This document shows positions 1 to 9,808 of a stretch of 64,000 bases of DNA, piece by piece. The notes under the pieces were generated by a model. The model did not search any database and was not told the origin of the DNA. It saw only the letters and a list, made by a program, of their open reading frames with translations. The position numbers were made by a program, and so were the translations under genes. Positions within the stretch are counted from its first letter, which is position 1. Every line of letters starts with the position of its first letter. This stretch comes from an uncultured Eubacteriales bacterium (lineage in GTDB: Bacteria; Bacillota; Clostridia; Christensenellales; Borkfalkiaceae). Location: assembly GCA_949747905.1 (NCBI GenBank), contig CATKEF010000074.1:1-64000 (forward strand), in the 5' to 3' direction.

Positions 1-201
1 GGCACTTTGTCGGGGTTTAAGCGTTCGGAGGCGCAAAAACTTGTCGAGGAAAACGGCGGAGAATGTCAAAGTTCCGTAACGGCGAAAACAACGCTTGTTA
101 TTGCCGGCGAGGCGGCGGGTTCGAAGTTAGACAAGGCAAAAAAACTCGGTGTCAGAATAATGGACGAGGCGGAATTCAAAAACGCGCTCGGTTCTGTCTG
201 A
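1..201 (+). CDS. ligA: NAD-dependent DNA ligase, C-terminal BRCT domain (5'-truncated by window edge)
   Basis: Frame open from base 1: GTLSGFKRSEAQKLVEENGGECQSSVTAKTTLVIAGEAAGSKLDKAKKLGVRIMDEAEF, typical LigA BRCT. Confidence 0.85.
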   Translation, partial: GTLSGFKRSEAQKLVEENGGECQSSVTAKTTLVIAGEAAGSKLDKAKKLGVRIMDEAEFKNALGSV

Positions 202-305
202 CTCTGGCAAGGGCTATTTTGTACGGCTAAATATTGACAAGTCAAAATTTTTATGATAAAATAAAACTCGGTGTTTTTACCGAAATGTTTTACAAGGAGA
301 GAAAT

Positions 306-1199
306 ATGAGTGTTTTTTTGTGCGATTCCAATTGCGAATTGTGGCACACCAGATTGAAAGAGCTCGGCATAGATTATATTTCGATGCCGTATTGTTATAA
401 CGAAAAAGAATACTATTACGATTTGGGAGAGAATACCGATTTCAAAGCATTTTATTCGGCTGTAAGAGGCGGAGCCGTTCCCAAGACTATGGCGCTGAAC
501 CCCGAAAATTACAAAGAAATTCTTACTCCCTATTTCGAAAAAGGCGAGGATGTACTCTACGTCAGTTTTTCACATGCAATGAGCGGCACTTTCGACCAGC
601 TTAATAAAGCGCTTGACGAACTTAAAGTACAGTTTCCCGAAAGAAAATGTACGGTATTCAATACGAATTCCATATCGCTTGGCGCGGGAATTCAGGTAGA
701 AGCCGCCGCAGAACTTAAAAACAAGGGCGCTTCCGACGAAGAAATTATTGCTTTTTTGAATAATTTCACCGACCGCGTCGGTCTTTATTTTGTCGTGGAC
801 GACCTAATGCACCTAAAACGCGGCGGCAGGCTTTCGACAACGTCTGCGGTTGCCGGAACGCTTCTGAAAATCAAGCCCATGCTTACCTTTAACGAAGAGG
901 GCGGGCTCAGCGTATTCGAAAAGGTTATGGGCAGGAAGAAAGCGGTTCGCGCGCTTGCCGATAAAGTTATTAAAGACCTCACCGCTACCGAATATCCTGT
1001 TTACGTAGTGGACGCGGATTGTAAGGAGGATGGCGACGAACTTGCCGAGCTTATATCTTCGGCTCGCAAAGACGCGAAAATCATACGTCAGACTGTCGGT
1101 CCCGTAATAGGCAGTCACTGCGGCCCCGGTACTCTGGGCGTAATATTTATAGCGGATAACCGCCCTGTGGCGTTGAATAAACAAAATGATAACTGTTAA
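306..1199 (+). CDS. DegV family (fatty acid-binding) protein
   Basis: ATG at 306 after an AAGGAGAG-type SD; DegV-like motifs (VSFSHAMSGTFDQ, LKRGGRLSTTSAVAGTLLKIKPML). Confidence 0.85.
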   Translation: MSVFLCDSNCELWHTRLKELGIDYISMPYCYNEKEYYYDLGENTDFKAFYSAVRGGAVPKTMALNPENYKEILTPYFEKGEDVLYVSFSHAMSGTFDQLNKALDELKVQFPERKCTVFNTNSISLGAGIQVEAAAELKNKGASDEEIIAFLNNFTDRVGLYFVVDDLMHLKRGGRLSTTSAVAGTLLKIKPMLTFNEEGGLSVFEKVMGRKKAVRALADKVIKDLTATEYPVYVVDADCKEDGDELAELISSARKDAKIIRQTVGPVIGSHCGPGTLGVIFIADNRPVALNKQNDNC

Positions 1200-2337
1200 A
1201 GAAATTAAGACGAAAAGCGATAAGAAAAAGTTCTTTAAGTTTCTTATCGACTTGTATAAAGATAATCCGTTTGCCTGCCCGAATCTGTATATGGACGAGT
1301 TTGCCGAGTTTGACCCGAAAGTAAACGACGCGTTCCGTTTTGCGGATTGTAAAATGTTTCTTGCATACAAAGACGGCAAAATCGCCGGTAGAATTGCCGG
1401 CATCTGGCACCGCGGTGCCAACGAGAAATTCGGCTATAAGCAACTGCGCTTCACGCGATTCGACGTTATAGACGATTTCGAAGTTACGAAAGCGCTTTTT
1501 GCGGAACTGTTCAGATGGGCAAAAGAACTGGGGATGGAAGAAATCATAGGACCTATGAGTTTTTCCGACCTCAATGAAGAAGGGATGCTTATAGACGGCT
1601 TTGACAGGGACAGCACTTATATAGAGATTTACAACTATCCCTATTACGTCAAACATATGGAGATGCTCGGAGCATATAAGGTCGTGGACTGGCACTGCTT
1701 CCGCTTTGCCGTACCCGAGCGCGACGAAAGACTTCGCAGGCTGAGCGAAAAAATAGCCGAAAAGAACGGCTATACCGTGCTTGACGTAAAAAGTCTTTTG
1801 AAAAAGGATAAAAAGAAGCTGAGCGGATATATTATGCAGTGTCTCGATATTTTAGACGAGGCATATTCTCCGCTTTACGGTGTTTCGCCCATAAACGAAA
1901 AGCAGAAAAAACGCGAGATGGATACCATTTATCAGGTGCTCATCCCCGAACTTGCGGCGGTAATATTAAAGGACGATAAAGTCGTGGCGTACGGCTTTAT
2001 GATGCCTTCCATAAACGAAGTTATGCAAAAGGGCAGAGGGCATATAATACCTTTTGGTTTTATTCCCTATCTGAAGGCTATGAAGAAAGTGGAAGTTGCC
2101 GACATGATGTCTATAGGCATAACAAAAGAGCATAAAAATAAAGGCGCGGCTGCGATGATTATGTATAATTGTCTTGTCGGTCTGAATAAGCTGGGCGTAA
2201 AATATCTCGAAACGGGTCCTATGCTCGAGGACAATATGCATATCCAGAACCTTTGGAAGAGCTTCAATCCCGAGCTTGCGAAGCGCAGACGTTGTTGGGG
2301 ACTCAAAGTAAACGGAGAAGAAAATGATAACGGTTAA
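1186..2337 (+). CDS. GNAT-like N-acyltransferase-related protein, copy 1
   Basis: 383 aa ORF; GNAT-like C-terminal part (MMSIGITKEHKNKGAAAMIMYNCL); overlaps DegV by 14 nt. Confidence 0.7.
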   Translation: MITVKEIKTKSDKKKFFKFLIDLYKDNPFACPNLYMDEFAEFDPKVNDAFRFADCKMFLAYKDGKIAGRIAGIWHRGANEKFGYKQLRFTRFDVIDDFEVTKALFAELFRWAKELGMEEIIGPMSFSDLNEEGMLIDGFDRDSTYIEIYNYPYYVKHMEMLGAYKVVDWHCFRFAVPERDERLRRLSEKIAEKNGYTVLDVKSLLKKDKKKLSGYIMQCLDILDEAYSPLYGVSPINEKQKKREMDTIYQVLIPELAAVILKDDKVVAYGFMMPSINEVMQKGRGHIIPFGFIPYLKAMKKVEVADMMSIGITKEHKNKGAAAMIMYNCLVGLNKLGVKYLETGPMLEDNMHIQNLWKSFNPELAKRRRCWGLKVNGEENDNG

Positions 2338-3460
2338 ACAAATTTCAAGCCGTCGCGACAAGAAAAAGTTTTTCAAGTTCTTTATAGATTTATACAGGGG
2401 CAATAAATATGCCTGCCCGAATCTTTATATGGACGAATTTGCGGAGTTTGACCCCGAAATAAACGACGCATTCCGTTTTGCGGACTGTAAAATGTTTCTT
2501 GCGTATAAGGGCGGAAAAATCGTCGGAAGAGTTGCCGGTATATGGCATAGAGGCGCAAACGAGAAATTCAACGTAAAACAGCTCAGGTTCACGCGCTTTG
2601 ACGTTATAGACGATTTCGAAGTTACGAAAGCGCTTTTTGCGGAGCTTTTGAAATGGGCGAAAGAACTCGGTATGGAGGAGATAATAGGACCTATCGGGTT
2701 TTCCGACCTTGCCGAGGAGGGAATGCTTATAGACGGTTTCGATAAGGACAGTATGTATATCGAGATATATAACTATCCTTACTATGTGGAGCATATGCAA
2801 AAACTCGGCGCATATAAAGTTGTGGACTGGAATTGTTACCGTATTAAAGTTCCCGAACAACCCGACGCGCGTTTGCAGAAACTCAGCGATATGATAGCAA
2901 AAAAGAACGGGTATTCGCTTGTCGACGTAAAATATTTACTCAAACACGATAAAGAAAAATTGTCCGGATACATAATGCAGTGTCTCGGCGTTCTCGATGA
3001 GGCTTTCGAAGATTTGTACGGGACAAGTCCTCTCAGCGAGAAGCAGAAGAAACGCGAAATGGATACTATATATATGGCGTTGGTGCCCGAGCTTGCGGCA
3101 GTCGTAAAAGACGAAAACGACAAAGTCGTATCGTACGGTTTTATGATGCCCTCTATGAAGGACGTTTTGCAGAAATCGCGCGGAAATATTGTTCCTTTCG
3201 GAATAATTCCCTATATGCGGGCGATGAAACATATAGAAGTGGCTGATATGATGAGTATCGGCGTTGCCAAAGCGCACAACAATAAAGGGTCCGTGGCTAT
3301 GATTATGAACAGCTGTTTGAACGGGCTCATCAAACTCGGCGTTAAGTACCTTGAAACGGGTCCCGAGCTCGAGGAAAACGACAACGTGCAGAATCTCTGG
3401 AAAAATTACGAGCGGGAGCTTGCCAAGCGCCGTCGTTGCTGGGGAATCAAAGTAGAGTGA
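2324..3460 (+). CDS. GNAT-like N-acyltransferase-related protein, copy 2 (tandem paralog)
   Basis: 378 aa, collinear and highly similar to 1186..2337 along its whole length; 14 nt overlap with copy 1. Confidence 0.7.
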   Translation: MITVKQISSRRDKKKFFKFFIDLYRGNKYACPNLYMDEFAEFDPEINDAFRFADCKMFLAYKGGKIVGRVAGIWHRGANEKFNVKQLRFTRFDVIDDFEVTKALFAELLKWAKELGMEEIIGPIGFSDLAEEGMLIDGFDKDSMYIEIYNYPYYVEHMQKLGAYKVVDWNCYRIKVPEQPDARLQKLSDMIAKKNGYSLVDVKYLLKHDKEKLSGYIMQCLGVLDEAFEDLYGTSPLSEKQKKREMDTIYMALVPELAAVVKDENDKVVSYGFMMPSMKDVLQKSRGNIVPFGIIPYMRAMKHIEVADMMSIGVAKAHNNKGSVAMIMNSCLNGLIKLGVKYLETGPELEENDNVQNLWKNYERELAKRRRCWGIKVE

Positions 3461-3464
3461 CTAT

Positions 3465-3496
3465 AACCGCGGACTTTTAAAGTCCGCGGTTTTTTA
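3465..3496 (+). terminator. Rho-independent terminator
   Basis: AACCGCGGACTTTTAAAGTCCGCGGTTTTTT directly after the GNAT copy 2 stop. Confidence 0.85.
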
Positions 3497-3514
3497 TCTT
3501 GGTACGTTTAAGGT

Positions 3515-3614
3515 GTCACCCTGAGCGAAGCGAAGGGGCCCTCGCGTCGGAAGGCGCATATTTCATGTCGAGCGACAGCGAGACTTCGGATTTATCGGCA
3601 AGCCTCGGAATGAC
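3515..3614 (+). repeat. Intergenic mosaic repeat, composite ~100 nt (type 1 + type 2)
   Basis: GTCACCCTGAGCGAAGCGAAGG...GTCGAGCGACAGCGAGACTTCGG...CCTCGGAATGAC; related copies at 16801-16904 and, inverted, 20280-20385. Confidence 0.85.
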
Positions 3615-3768
3615 GCGCGCACTCATGATAACGGAGGTATGTCGGAATGACGGAAGTTTGCTCGGTATAACGAGTCCGCTCATTGGCGCACGCGCTCGGA
3701 AGGAAAATATAAAGGCGGTATGATTAGCCGATGAGGTACACGGGAGTTCCTTAAACACGTAATAACGC

Positions 3769-3803
3769 AAGCGCAGAAATTTTATTTCTGCGCTTTACTT
3801 TTT
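3769..3803 (+). terminator. Hairpin with T-run upstream of topoisomerase genes
   Basis: AAGCGCAGAAATTTTATTTCTGCGCTTTACTTTTTT. Confidence 0.65.
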
Positions 3804-3822
3804 TTACAATATATGGTATAAT
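3794..3822 (+). promoter_or_regulatory. Putative sigma-A promoter for the topoisomerase operon
   Basis: TTTACT - 17 nt - TATAAT (3817-3822). Confidence 0.5.
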
Positions 3823-3871
3823 TCTTACGTTTTAATCAACAATATATGCTTAAACGGTAAAGGAATAATTT

Positions 3872-5950
3872 ATGGCGGAAAAGAGTTACAACGCCGACGA
3901 CCTCAGGATTTTAGAGGGTCTGGAAGCGGTGCGCGTACGTCCCGGAATGTATATAGGTTCGACGGGAATAAAGGGGTTGCACCATATACTTTGGGAAATA
4001 GTAGACAATTCCATAGACGAAGCGGCGAACGGATATGCGAATGAAATTACCGTCAAACTCTGGAAAGACGGTTCTGTTTCCGTACGCGATAACGGGCGCG
4101 GAATGCCTACGGACGTAAATACAAAAGTAAAAATGAGCGGCGTGGAAATAATATTCACCAAACTCCACGCAGGCGGTAAATTCGATAACGAGAACTACGC
4201 GTTTTCGGGCGGTCTGCACGGCGTGGGAGCGTCGGTAACCAATGCGCTCTCTTCCTGGCTTGACGTGGAAGTGTATCGCGGTAAAGTTTATAAAATGAAC
4301 TTCAAAAGCACGTACGATTCCGCTAAAAAGAAGTGGCAATGCGGTATTCCCACGGGACCGCTGCGCGATACGGGCGAAAAGACTTCCGAGAAAGGAACGT
4401 TAGTGCACTTTATGCCCGATAAAGAAGTTTTCGAAACGATAGAGTGGAACTACGACATAATATCCAAACGGTTGAAAGAGCTTGCTTTTTTAAATAAGGG
4501 CGTTAAGATAAATCTTTTGGACGAGCGCGAAATATGGACCTTCGAAGAGGGCGAGGACGACGACGGCAATGCTACGGCGGTTAAGGTAAAGATTCCTCCG
4601 CGCGAACCCGCGAGTTATTATTACGAAGGCGGTCTTGTAGATTTCGTAAAGTATTTAACAGGTGATAAAGCTACGGCTCTATATCCCGAACCGCTGTATT
4701 ACGGCGTTGTCAAGGATATTCAGATTAAGGGCGCGCCGGCTGGTAAAATAAAAATTGAATTCGCGCTTGCGCATACGAAGAGCGACACCGAAAATCTTTT
4801 TTCTTTCGTGAACAATATATCCACCATAGAGGGCGGTTACCACGAGACGGGCTTTCATAACGGACTTTTGAAAGTAGTGAACGACTATGCTCGCAATAAC
4901 GGAGTGCTGAAAGCGCGCGACGCGGCGTTTATCGCCGACGATATAAAAGAGGGATTAACGGCTGTTCTCACCGTCAAAATGAACAACGTTCAGTTCGAGG
5001 GGCAGACCAAGACCAAACTGGGCAACCCGGAAGTCAAAGCACCCGTGGAACAGGCGATTATCGATGGGCTTTCGAAATTGCAGTCGGAGCGCGGCGCCAA
5101 GGCGGTTTTCGACAAGATAGCGCAAAAGGCTAAGTTCGCCGCCGACGACAGAATCAAGCACCGCGCCGAACGCGACGTCGCGAAAGCGGCTTCGGAAAAC
5201 GACGGACTCAACCTCGTTGGTAAGCTCGCGGCATGTTCGGGGCGAAACGCGGATATGAACGAACTTTTCATAGTCGAAGGCGACAGTGCTGGTGGCACCG
5301 CCAAGCAGGCGAGGGTGAGACAGTATCAGTCCATTCTGCCTCTTCGCGGCAAGCCTTTAAACGTTCAGAAAAAAAGCGCGTTGCAGGCGTTGCAGAACGA
5401 AGAAATCAAAACTATGATTTCCGCTATCGGCGCGGGTTTCAACCGTTCGTTCGACGTGGAAAAGACGAAGTACAAAAAAGTAATAATTCTTTCCGATGCC
5501 GACCAGGACGGAATGCACATCCGCTGTATCCTGCTTACTTTCTTTTTCAAATATATGCGCGACCTCGTGAACGCGGGTTACGTTTATATAGGTATGCCTC
5601 CCCTCTATAAAGTCTATAAAAAAGACGTGGTGGAATACGCTTACGACGACAAGGAGCTCGACGAAAAAATCAAAAAGGTCGGTAAAGGGTATTCATTGCA
5701 GCGCTACAAGGGGCTTGGCGAAATGTCGGCGGAACAGCTTTGGGAAACGACTATGAACCCCGCGACAAGAAATCTTATACAGGTTACCATAGAAGATGCG
5801 GCGGAAGCGTCGGACGTAATAGAGATGCTTATGGGCGATAAGGTCGACGGAAGAAAGGAGTTCCTTGCCAAAAACGCAAACTTCAATAAAGTCGACGGCT
5901 TTATCGAAAAAGTTAAATTCAAGCCCGAAAACGGCACGGAGGAAGACTGA
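3872..5950 (+). CDS. Type IIA DNA topoisomerase ATPase subunit (GyrB/ParE family)
   Basis: GHKL ATPase ([38 protein letters not shown]) and TOPRIM ([25 protein letters not shown]) motifs. Confidence 0.93.
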   Translation: MAEKSYNADDLRILEGLEAVRVRPGMYIGSTGIKGLHHILWEIVDNSIDEAANGYANEITVKLWKDGSVSVRDNGRGMPTDVNTKVKMSGVEIIFTKLHAGGKFDNENYAFSGGLHGVGASVTNALSSWLDVEVYRGKVYKMNFKSTYDSAKKKWQCGIPTGPLRDTGEKTSEKGTLVHFMPDKEVFETIEWNYDIISKRLKELAFLNKGVKINLLDEREIWTFEEGEDDDGNATAVKVKIPPREPASYYYEGGLVDFVKYLTGDKATALYPEPLYYGVVKDIQIKGAPAGKIKIEFALAHTKSDTENLFSFVNNISTIEGGYHETGFHNGLLKVVNDYARNNGVLKARDAAFIADDIKEGLTAVLTVKMNNVQFEGQTKTKLGNPEVKAPVEQAIIDGLSKLQSERGAKAVFDKIAQKAKFAADDRIKHRAERDVAKAASENDGLNLVGKLAACSGRNADMNELFIVEGDSAGGTAKQARVRQYQSILPLRGKPLNVQKKSALQALQNEEIKTMISAIGAGFNRSFDVEKTKYKKVIILSDADQDGMHIRCILLTFFFKYMRDLVNAGYVYIGMPPLYKVYKKDVVEYAYDDKELDEKIKKVGKGYSLQRYKGLGEMSAEQLWETTMNPATRNLIQVTIEDAAEASDVIEMLMGDKVDGRKEFLAKNANFNKVDGFIEKVKFKPENGTEED

Positions 5951-8430
5951 TGGCTAAGAAAAACAGCGGATTTCAGACCTCTATACCTCAGGGCAACATA
6001 TACGTTCAGTCCATAGAAGAAGTGATGCCCGGCTCTATGCTGCCGTACGCTGAATTCGTAATACTTGACAGAGCTTTGCCGCGCGTGGAGGACGGACTTA
6101 AACCCGTTCAGCGGCGTATACTTTACACTATGCACGAGATGGGGCTTACGCCCGACAAGCCGCATAAGAAGTCTGCGAGAATAGTGGGCGACTGTATGGG
6201 CAAGTATCATCCGCACGGCGACAGTTCGGTTTACGACGCTATGGTAAGAATGGCTCAGCCTTTCAATATGCGCGCTACGCTCGTTAACGGACACGGCAAT
6301 TTCGGTTCCGTCGACGGCGACCCCGCGGCGGCTATGAGATATACCGAAGCCAGGCTCGAACCTCTTGCTTTGGAACTTCTGCGCGATTTGGACAAGGAGA
6401 CCGTACCTTTTTCGTTCAACTTCGACGATTCTCTTCTCGAGCCGGATATATTGCCGGGAAGATTTCCCAATCTTCTCGTCAACGGCGCAAACGGAATAGC
6501 AGTAGGTCTTGCAACGAATATACCCACGCACAATCTCGGCGAAGTAATAGACGGTTGCTGCGCATATATAGACAACCCGCGCATTACTCTTTCCGAGATG
6601 ATGAAGATTATCCCCGGTCCCGATTTCTCGACAGGCGGATATATAATCGCAAATGAACTGAAACAGGCTTACGAGACGGGAAAGGGTAAAATAACTTTGC
6701 GCGCGAAGTATTCGGTGGAGCAGGGGGAATACGGAAAGAAACTTATTGTAATAACGGAACTTCCGTATCAGACGAACAAAGCCGAACTCCTCAGAAAAAT
6801 TATGCTTTTGAGGGAGGACAAGAAAGAACTTCTGTCGGGAATAGCTGAAATTGTGGACGAGTCCGACCGCAGCGGTATGCGCGCCGTTATCGCAGTGAAA
6901 AAGGACGCGGACGTGGACGCGGTTTTACAGATTCTGATGAAATATACCGATTTGGAATGCACTTTCGGTATCAATATGGTGGCAATTGCGGGCGGCAGAC
7001 CGAAACAGCTCGGACTTCTCGAAATTATAAAATGCTACACCGCTTATCAGCGCCAGGTCGTTGTCAGACGTTGCCGTTTCGAGCTCAAAGAGGCGGAGGC
7101 GCGCTGTCATATATTGGAGGGTTTGATTGTCGGCGTTCACAACGTGGATGAGGTTGTGAAGATTATCAAGACTTCCGAATCCACGCCCGACGCGAGAAGA
7201 AGACTTATGGAGCGTTTCGAGCTTTCCGAAAAACAAGCTCAGGCAATTCTCGATTTAAGACTCGCCCGTCTTGCGAAACTCGAAGTCGTCAAACTGGAAC
7301 AGGAACTTGCCGCTTTAAAGAAACGTATAGCCGAGTTGCAGAAAATTCTCGATAATAAAGATTTGCAGTGGGCAATCGTCAAAAACGAAATGCTTGAAAT
7401 AAAGGGCAAGTACAAGTGCGAGAGAAAAACAAAAATAGTCGGAGACGCGGAAAAAATTAACGTGCGCCGCGCGGACGTCAAACGCGAAATATCGAGTTGG
7501 AGCGTATGTCTCACCGCGGGTAACACTCTGAAATTTCTCGAAAGAGAGGATTTCGACGCATTCGGCAACAAAAAACTTACTCACGGCGCAAGTCTCTCGG
7601 GCATAATAAAACAGACCGTACATTGCGGCGGAAAGGCTTGCATATATGCGTTCACCAATCTCGGCAATTGTGCAAAAATCGATTTGGAGAACGTCGAGCC
7701 GAATGATTTCCGTTCGGCGGGCGTAAAACTGGAAGCGGTTGCCGACGGGGTATCGAAAGGCGAATACGCCGTGGCTCTGTTCGCTTCGGAAACTCTTCCG
7801 GAAGGCGAGTTGTTGTTCTTTACGAAGCTCGGAACGGTCAAACGCACTGAATGGAGCGAATACGGGTTGGGCAAAAAGCTGTTCCCCGCAATCAAACTCA
7901 AACAGGGCGACGAACTGTTGAACGTCGAACGATACGAAGAAAACGAAGATTATACGATGCTGTTCGTGACAAAGAACGCAATGTGTCTTTGCGCGGACAG
8001 GGATGACGTTCCCGTTCAGGGCAGAGTTGCCGGCGGCGTGCGAGGAATAGGTTTAAACGACGGCGACGAGGTTGTCTTCGCGACTCAGCAGAACGGCGAG
8101 GGCGAAGTTATCGTCGTAACGACTCTCGACGGTTTCAAGAGAGTGATAGCTTCTCTTTTCGACCCTCACGGCAGAGGCGGCAAGGGCGTCATGATTGCCG
8201 ATATTAAAGGTAAAGGAGAAATTCTTTTCGCGGATTACGTGACGATTCCCTATAAACTTGCGGTTGTCTGCGAGGACAAGTCCGTCACGGAAATAGATAC
8301 GGAAATCGTGCCGATTGAAAACCGCGTGGTTAAAGGTAAGCCTTTGAAAGGTATAGAAAACGTGCGCAAGGTGGTAGCTTTAAAGCATCGTTCGGACTAT
8401 TCGGACGGAACCATGCAAATAAAATTCTGA
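5950..8430 (+). CDS. Type IIA DNA topoisomerase cleavage subunit (GyrA/ParC family)
   Basis: [36 protein letters not shown] and RYTEARL active-site Tyr; ATGA-type overlap with the upstream subunit. Confidence 0.93.
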   Translation: MAKKNSGFQTSIPQGNIYVQSIEEVMPGSMLPYAEFVILDRALPRVEDGLKPVQRRILYTMHEMGLTPDKPHKKSARIVGDCMGKYHPHGDSSVYDAMVRMAQPFNMRATLVNGHGNFGSVDGDPAAAMRYTEARLEPLALELLRDLDKETVPFSFNFDDSLLEPDILPGRFPNLLVNGANGIAVGLATNIPTHNLGEVIDGCCAYIDNPRITLSEMMKIIPGPDFSTGGYIIANELKQAYETGKGKITLRAKYSVEQGEYGKKLIVITELPYQTNKAELLRKIMLLREDKKELLSGIAEIVDESDRSGMRAVIAVKKDADVDAVLQILMKYTDLECTFGINMVAIAGGRPKQLGLLEIIKCYTAYQRQVVVRRCRFELKEAEARCHILEGLIVGVHNVDEVVKIIKTSESTPDARRRLMERFELSEKQAQAILDLRLARLAKLEVVKLEQELAALKKRIAELQKILDNKDLQWAIVKNEMLEIKGKYKCERKTKIVGDAEKINVRRADVKREISSWSVCLTAGNTLKFLEREDFDAFGNKKLTHGASLSGIIKQTVHCGGKACIYAFTNLGNCAKIDLENVEPNDFRSAGVKLEAVADGVSKGEYAVALFASETLPEGELLFFTKLGTVKRTEWSEYGLGKKLFPAIKLKQGDELLNVERYEENEDYTMLFVTKNAMCLCADRDDVPVQGRVAGGVRGIGLNDGDEVVFATQQNGEGEVIVVTTLDGFKRVIASLFDPHGRGGKGVMIADIKGKGEILFADYVTIPYKLAVVCEDKSVTEIDTEIVPIENRVVKGKPLKGIENVRKVVALKHRSDYSDGTMQIKF

Positions 8431-8438
8431 GGTAGCAT

Positions 8439-9443
8439 ATGGCTAAAAAGAAATTTACGGATGAATTGAAAGAACAGGCGGAGGAGGTAAAAACCCGCGT
8501 AAAAGGGCTCGGACCGTTAAAGATTACTCTGCTTGTGTTGCTCGCTATTGTAACGATACTTTCCTATGTGTTTTACGGCTATATTTTCGGTGCGGACAAC
8601 GTGTTTGCCGGTGATTTCGGGTCAGAGTTTTTAAACGCGCTTATGGGCTGTATACCGCGTATAGTGCGGTGCATACAGATTGTAACCATCGTCAGCATTA
8701 TTACGACTTTGATTCTTGCGGTAATCACGAAATTTTTCGGAAAATCGCAGCGCAGCATTACGGTTGCGAGACTCTGTTGCAATCTTATAAAATGGGTGGT
8801 GACGGTAGTGCTCGTTATAGCCGTTCTCGCGATTTGGGGGGTTGACACTACGGCGCTTATAACCGGTGCGGGCGTGTTGACGCTTGTCGTCGGTCTCGGA
8901 ATGCAGAGTCTCATAGCCGACGTTGTGGCGGGGCTTTTCATAGTTTTCGAAAACGAGTTCAACGTTGGCGATATTATCACAGTAGACGGTTTCCGCGGAG
9001 AAGTTATTGCAATAGGCATAAGAACCACAAAACTTAAAGCTGTGGGCAATGTGAAGATTTTCAACAACAGCGACATCCGCAGCGTGCTCAACCAGACGAC
9101 GGAACAGTCCGTTGCGAGAACGAACATTGACGTTGAATACGGGGATTCTCTTCCGCGCATAGAGGAAATTATAAAAGAAAAATTGCCGCATATGACGATA
9201 GAGGGCGCGCCCGAGGGCGTTGTCTATGAGGGCGTAAGCGCGCTCGGAGCTTCGGGTGTTACGTTGCAATTTGCCGCAAAATGCTATGAGGGCGATATTT
9301 TCGACGTTCAGCGCAGACTGAACGGGCAGCTTAAAATTATGTTCGACGAAAGCGGCATCAATATTCCTTTCAATCAGCTTGTGGTGCATGTGGAGAGCGA
9401 AAGCTGCGAAAAAAGTCTCGTTCAAACCGTTGACAAACGTTGA
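8439..9443 (+). CDS. MscS family mechanosensitive channel
   Basis: Hydrophobic N-terminus followed by the MscS core LTLVVGLGMQSLIADVVAGLFIVFENEFNVGDIITVDGFRGEVIAIGIRTTKL. Confidence 0.9.
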   Translation: MAKKKFTDELKEQAEEVKTRVKGLGPLKITLLVLLAIVTILSYVFYGYIFGADNVFAGDFGSEFLNALMGCIPRIVRCIQIVTIVSIITTLILAVITKFFGKSQRSITVARLCCNLIKWVVTVVLVIAVLAIWGVDTTALITGAGVLTLVVGLGMQSLIADVVAGLFIVFENEFNVGDIITVDGFRGEVIAIGIRTTKLKAVGNVKIFNNSDIRSVLNQTTEQSVARTNIDVEYGDSLPRIEEIIKEKLPHMTIEGAPEGVVYEGVSALGASGVTLQFAAKCYEGDIFDVQRRLNGQLKIMFDESGINIPFNQLVVHVESESCEKSLVQTVDKR

Positions 9444-9489
9444 ACGACTGAATATAATAATAAAAATCGATTAAAACCTGTGAGGTAAA

Positions 9490-9741
9490 ATAGTAACGCG
9501 GAACAAAGGATTTGCAGAGAGTCTTTGACGGTGTGAAAAAGACATTCCTTCCCGCGCGAATGGGTTACCGAGGGCGGCGTGAACATAACGGTTTGATTAC
9601 CGTTTCAGTAGCGTGCGACGGGCGCTCCCGTTACAGGGCGAGGGTATGGCGGTACCCGTAAACGAGGCGGCTTCGGCTGTAAAATTGGGTGGCAACACGG
9701 AGAAGATATTCGTCCCATACGAATACTTTCTCCGTGTTTTT
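9490..9741 (+). ncRNA. T-box riboswitch leader with Trp (UGG) specifier
   Basis: Stem I (GTAAC-GCGG / CCGC-GTTAC) with specifier loop GCGAATGG; distal GTCTTT/AAAGAC; T-box AAAATTGGGTGGCAACACGG; downstream gene is TrpB. Confidence 0.93.
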
Positions 9742-9745
9742 ATTT
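9695..9745 (+). terminator. T-box terminator hairpin
   Basis: ACACGGAGAA (9695-9704) pairs with TTCTCCGTGT (9728-9737), followed by a T-rich tract; overlaps the antiterminator. Confidence 0.9.
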
Positions 9746-9808
9746 ATATCTCAGCCCCGAATACGCGTTTAAAATTTAAAAAATAATCAATATTAAAGGA
9801 GTACGGTT

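Noticed and set aside
1186-3460. Possible assembly duplication of the GNAT-like gene
   Set aside because: The copies differ at many positions across their length and both are intact ORFs, so a true paralogous pair is more likely
3499-3770. ORFs of 74 aa (+) and 84 aa (-), including CHPERSEGALASEG...SLGMTR
   Set aside because: They translate the intergenic hairpin repeat and lack an SD and other coding support; annotated as repeat
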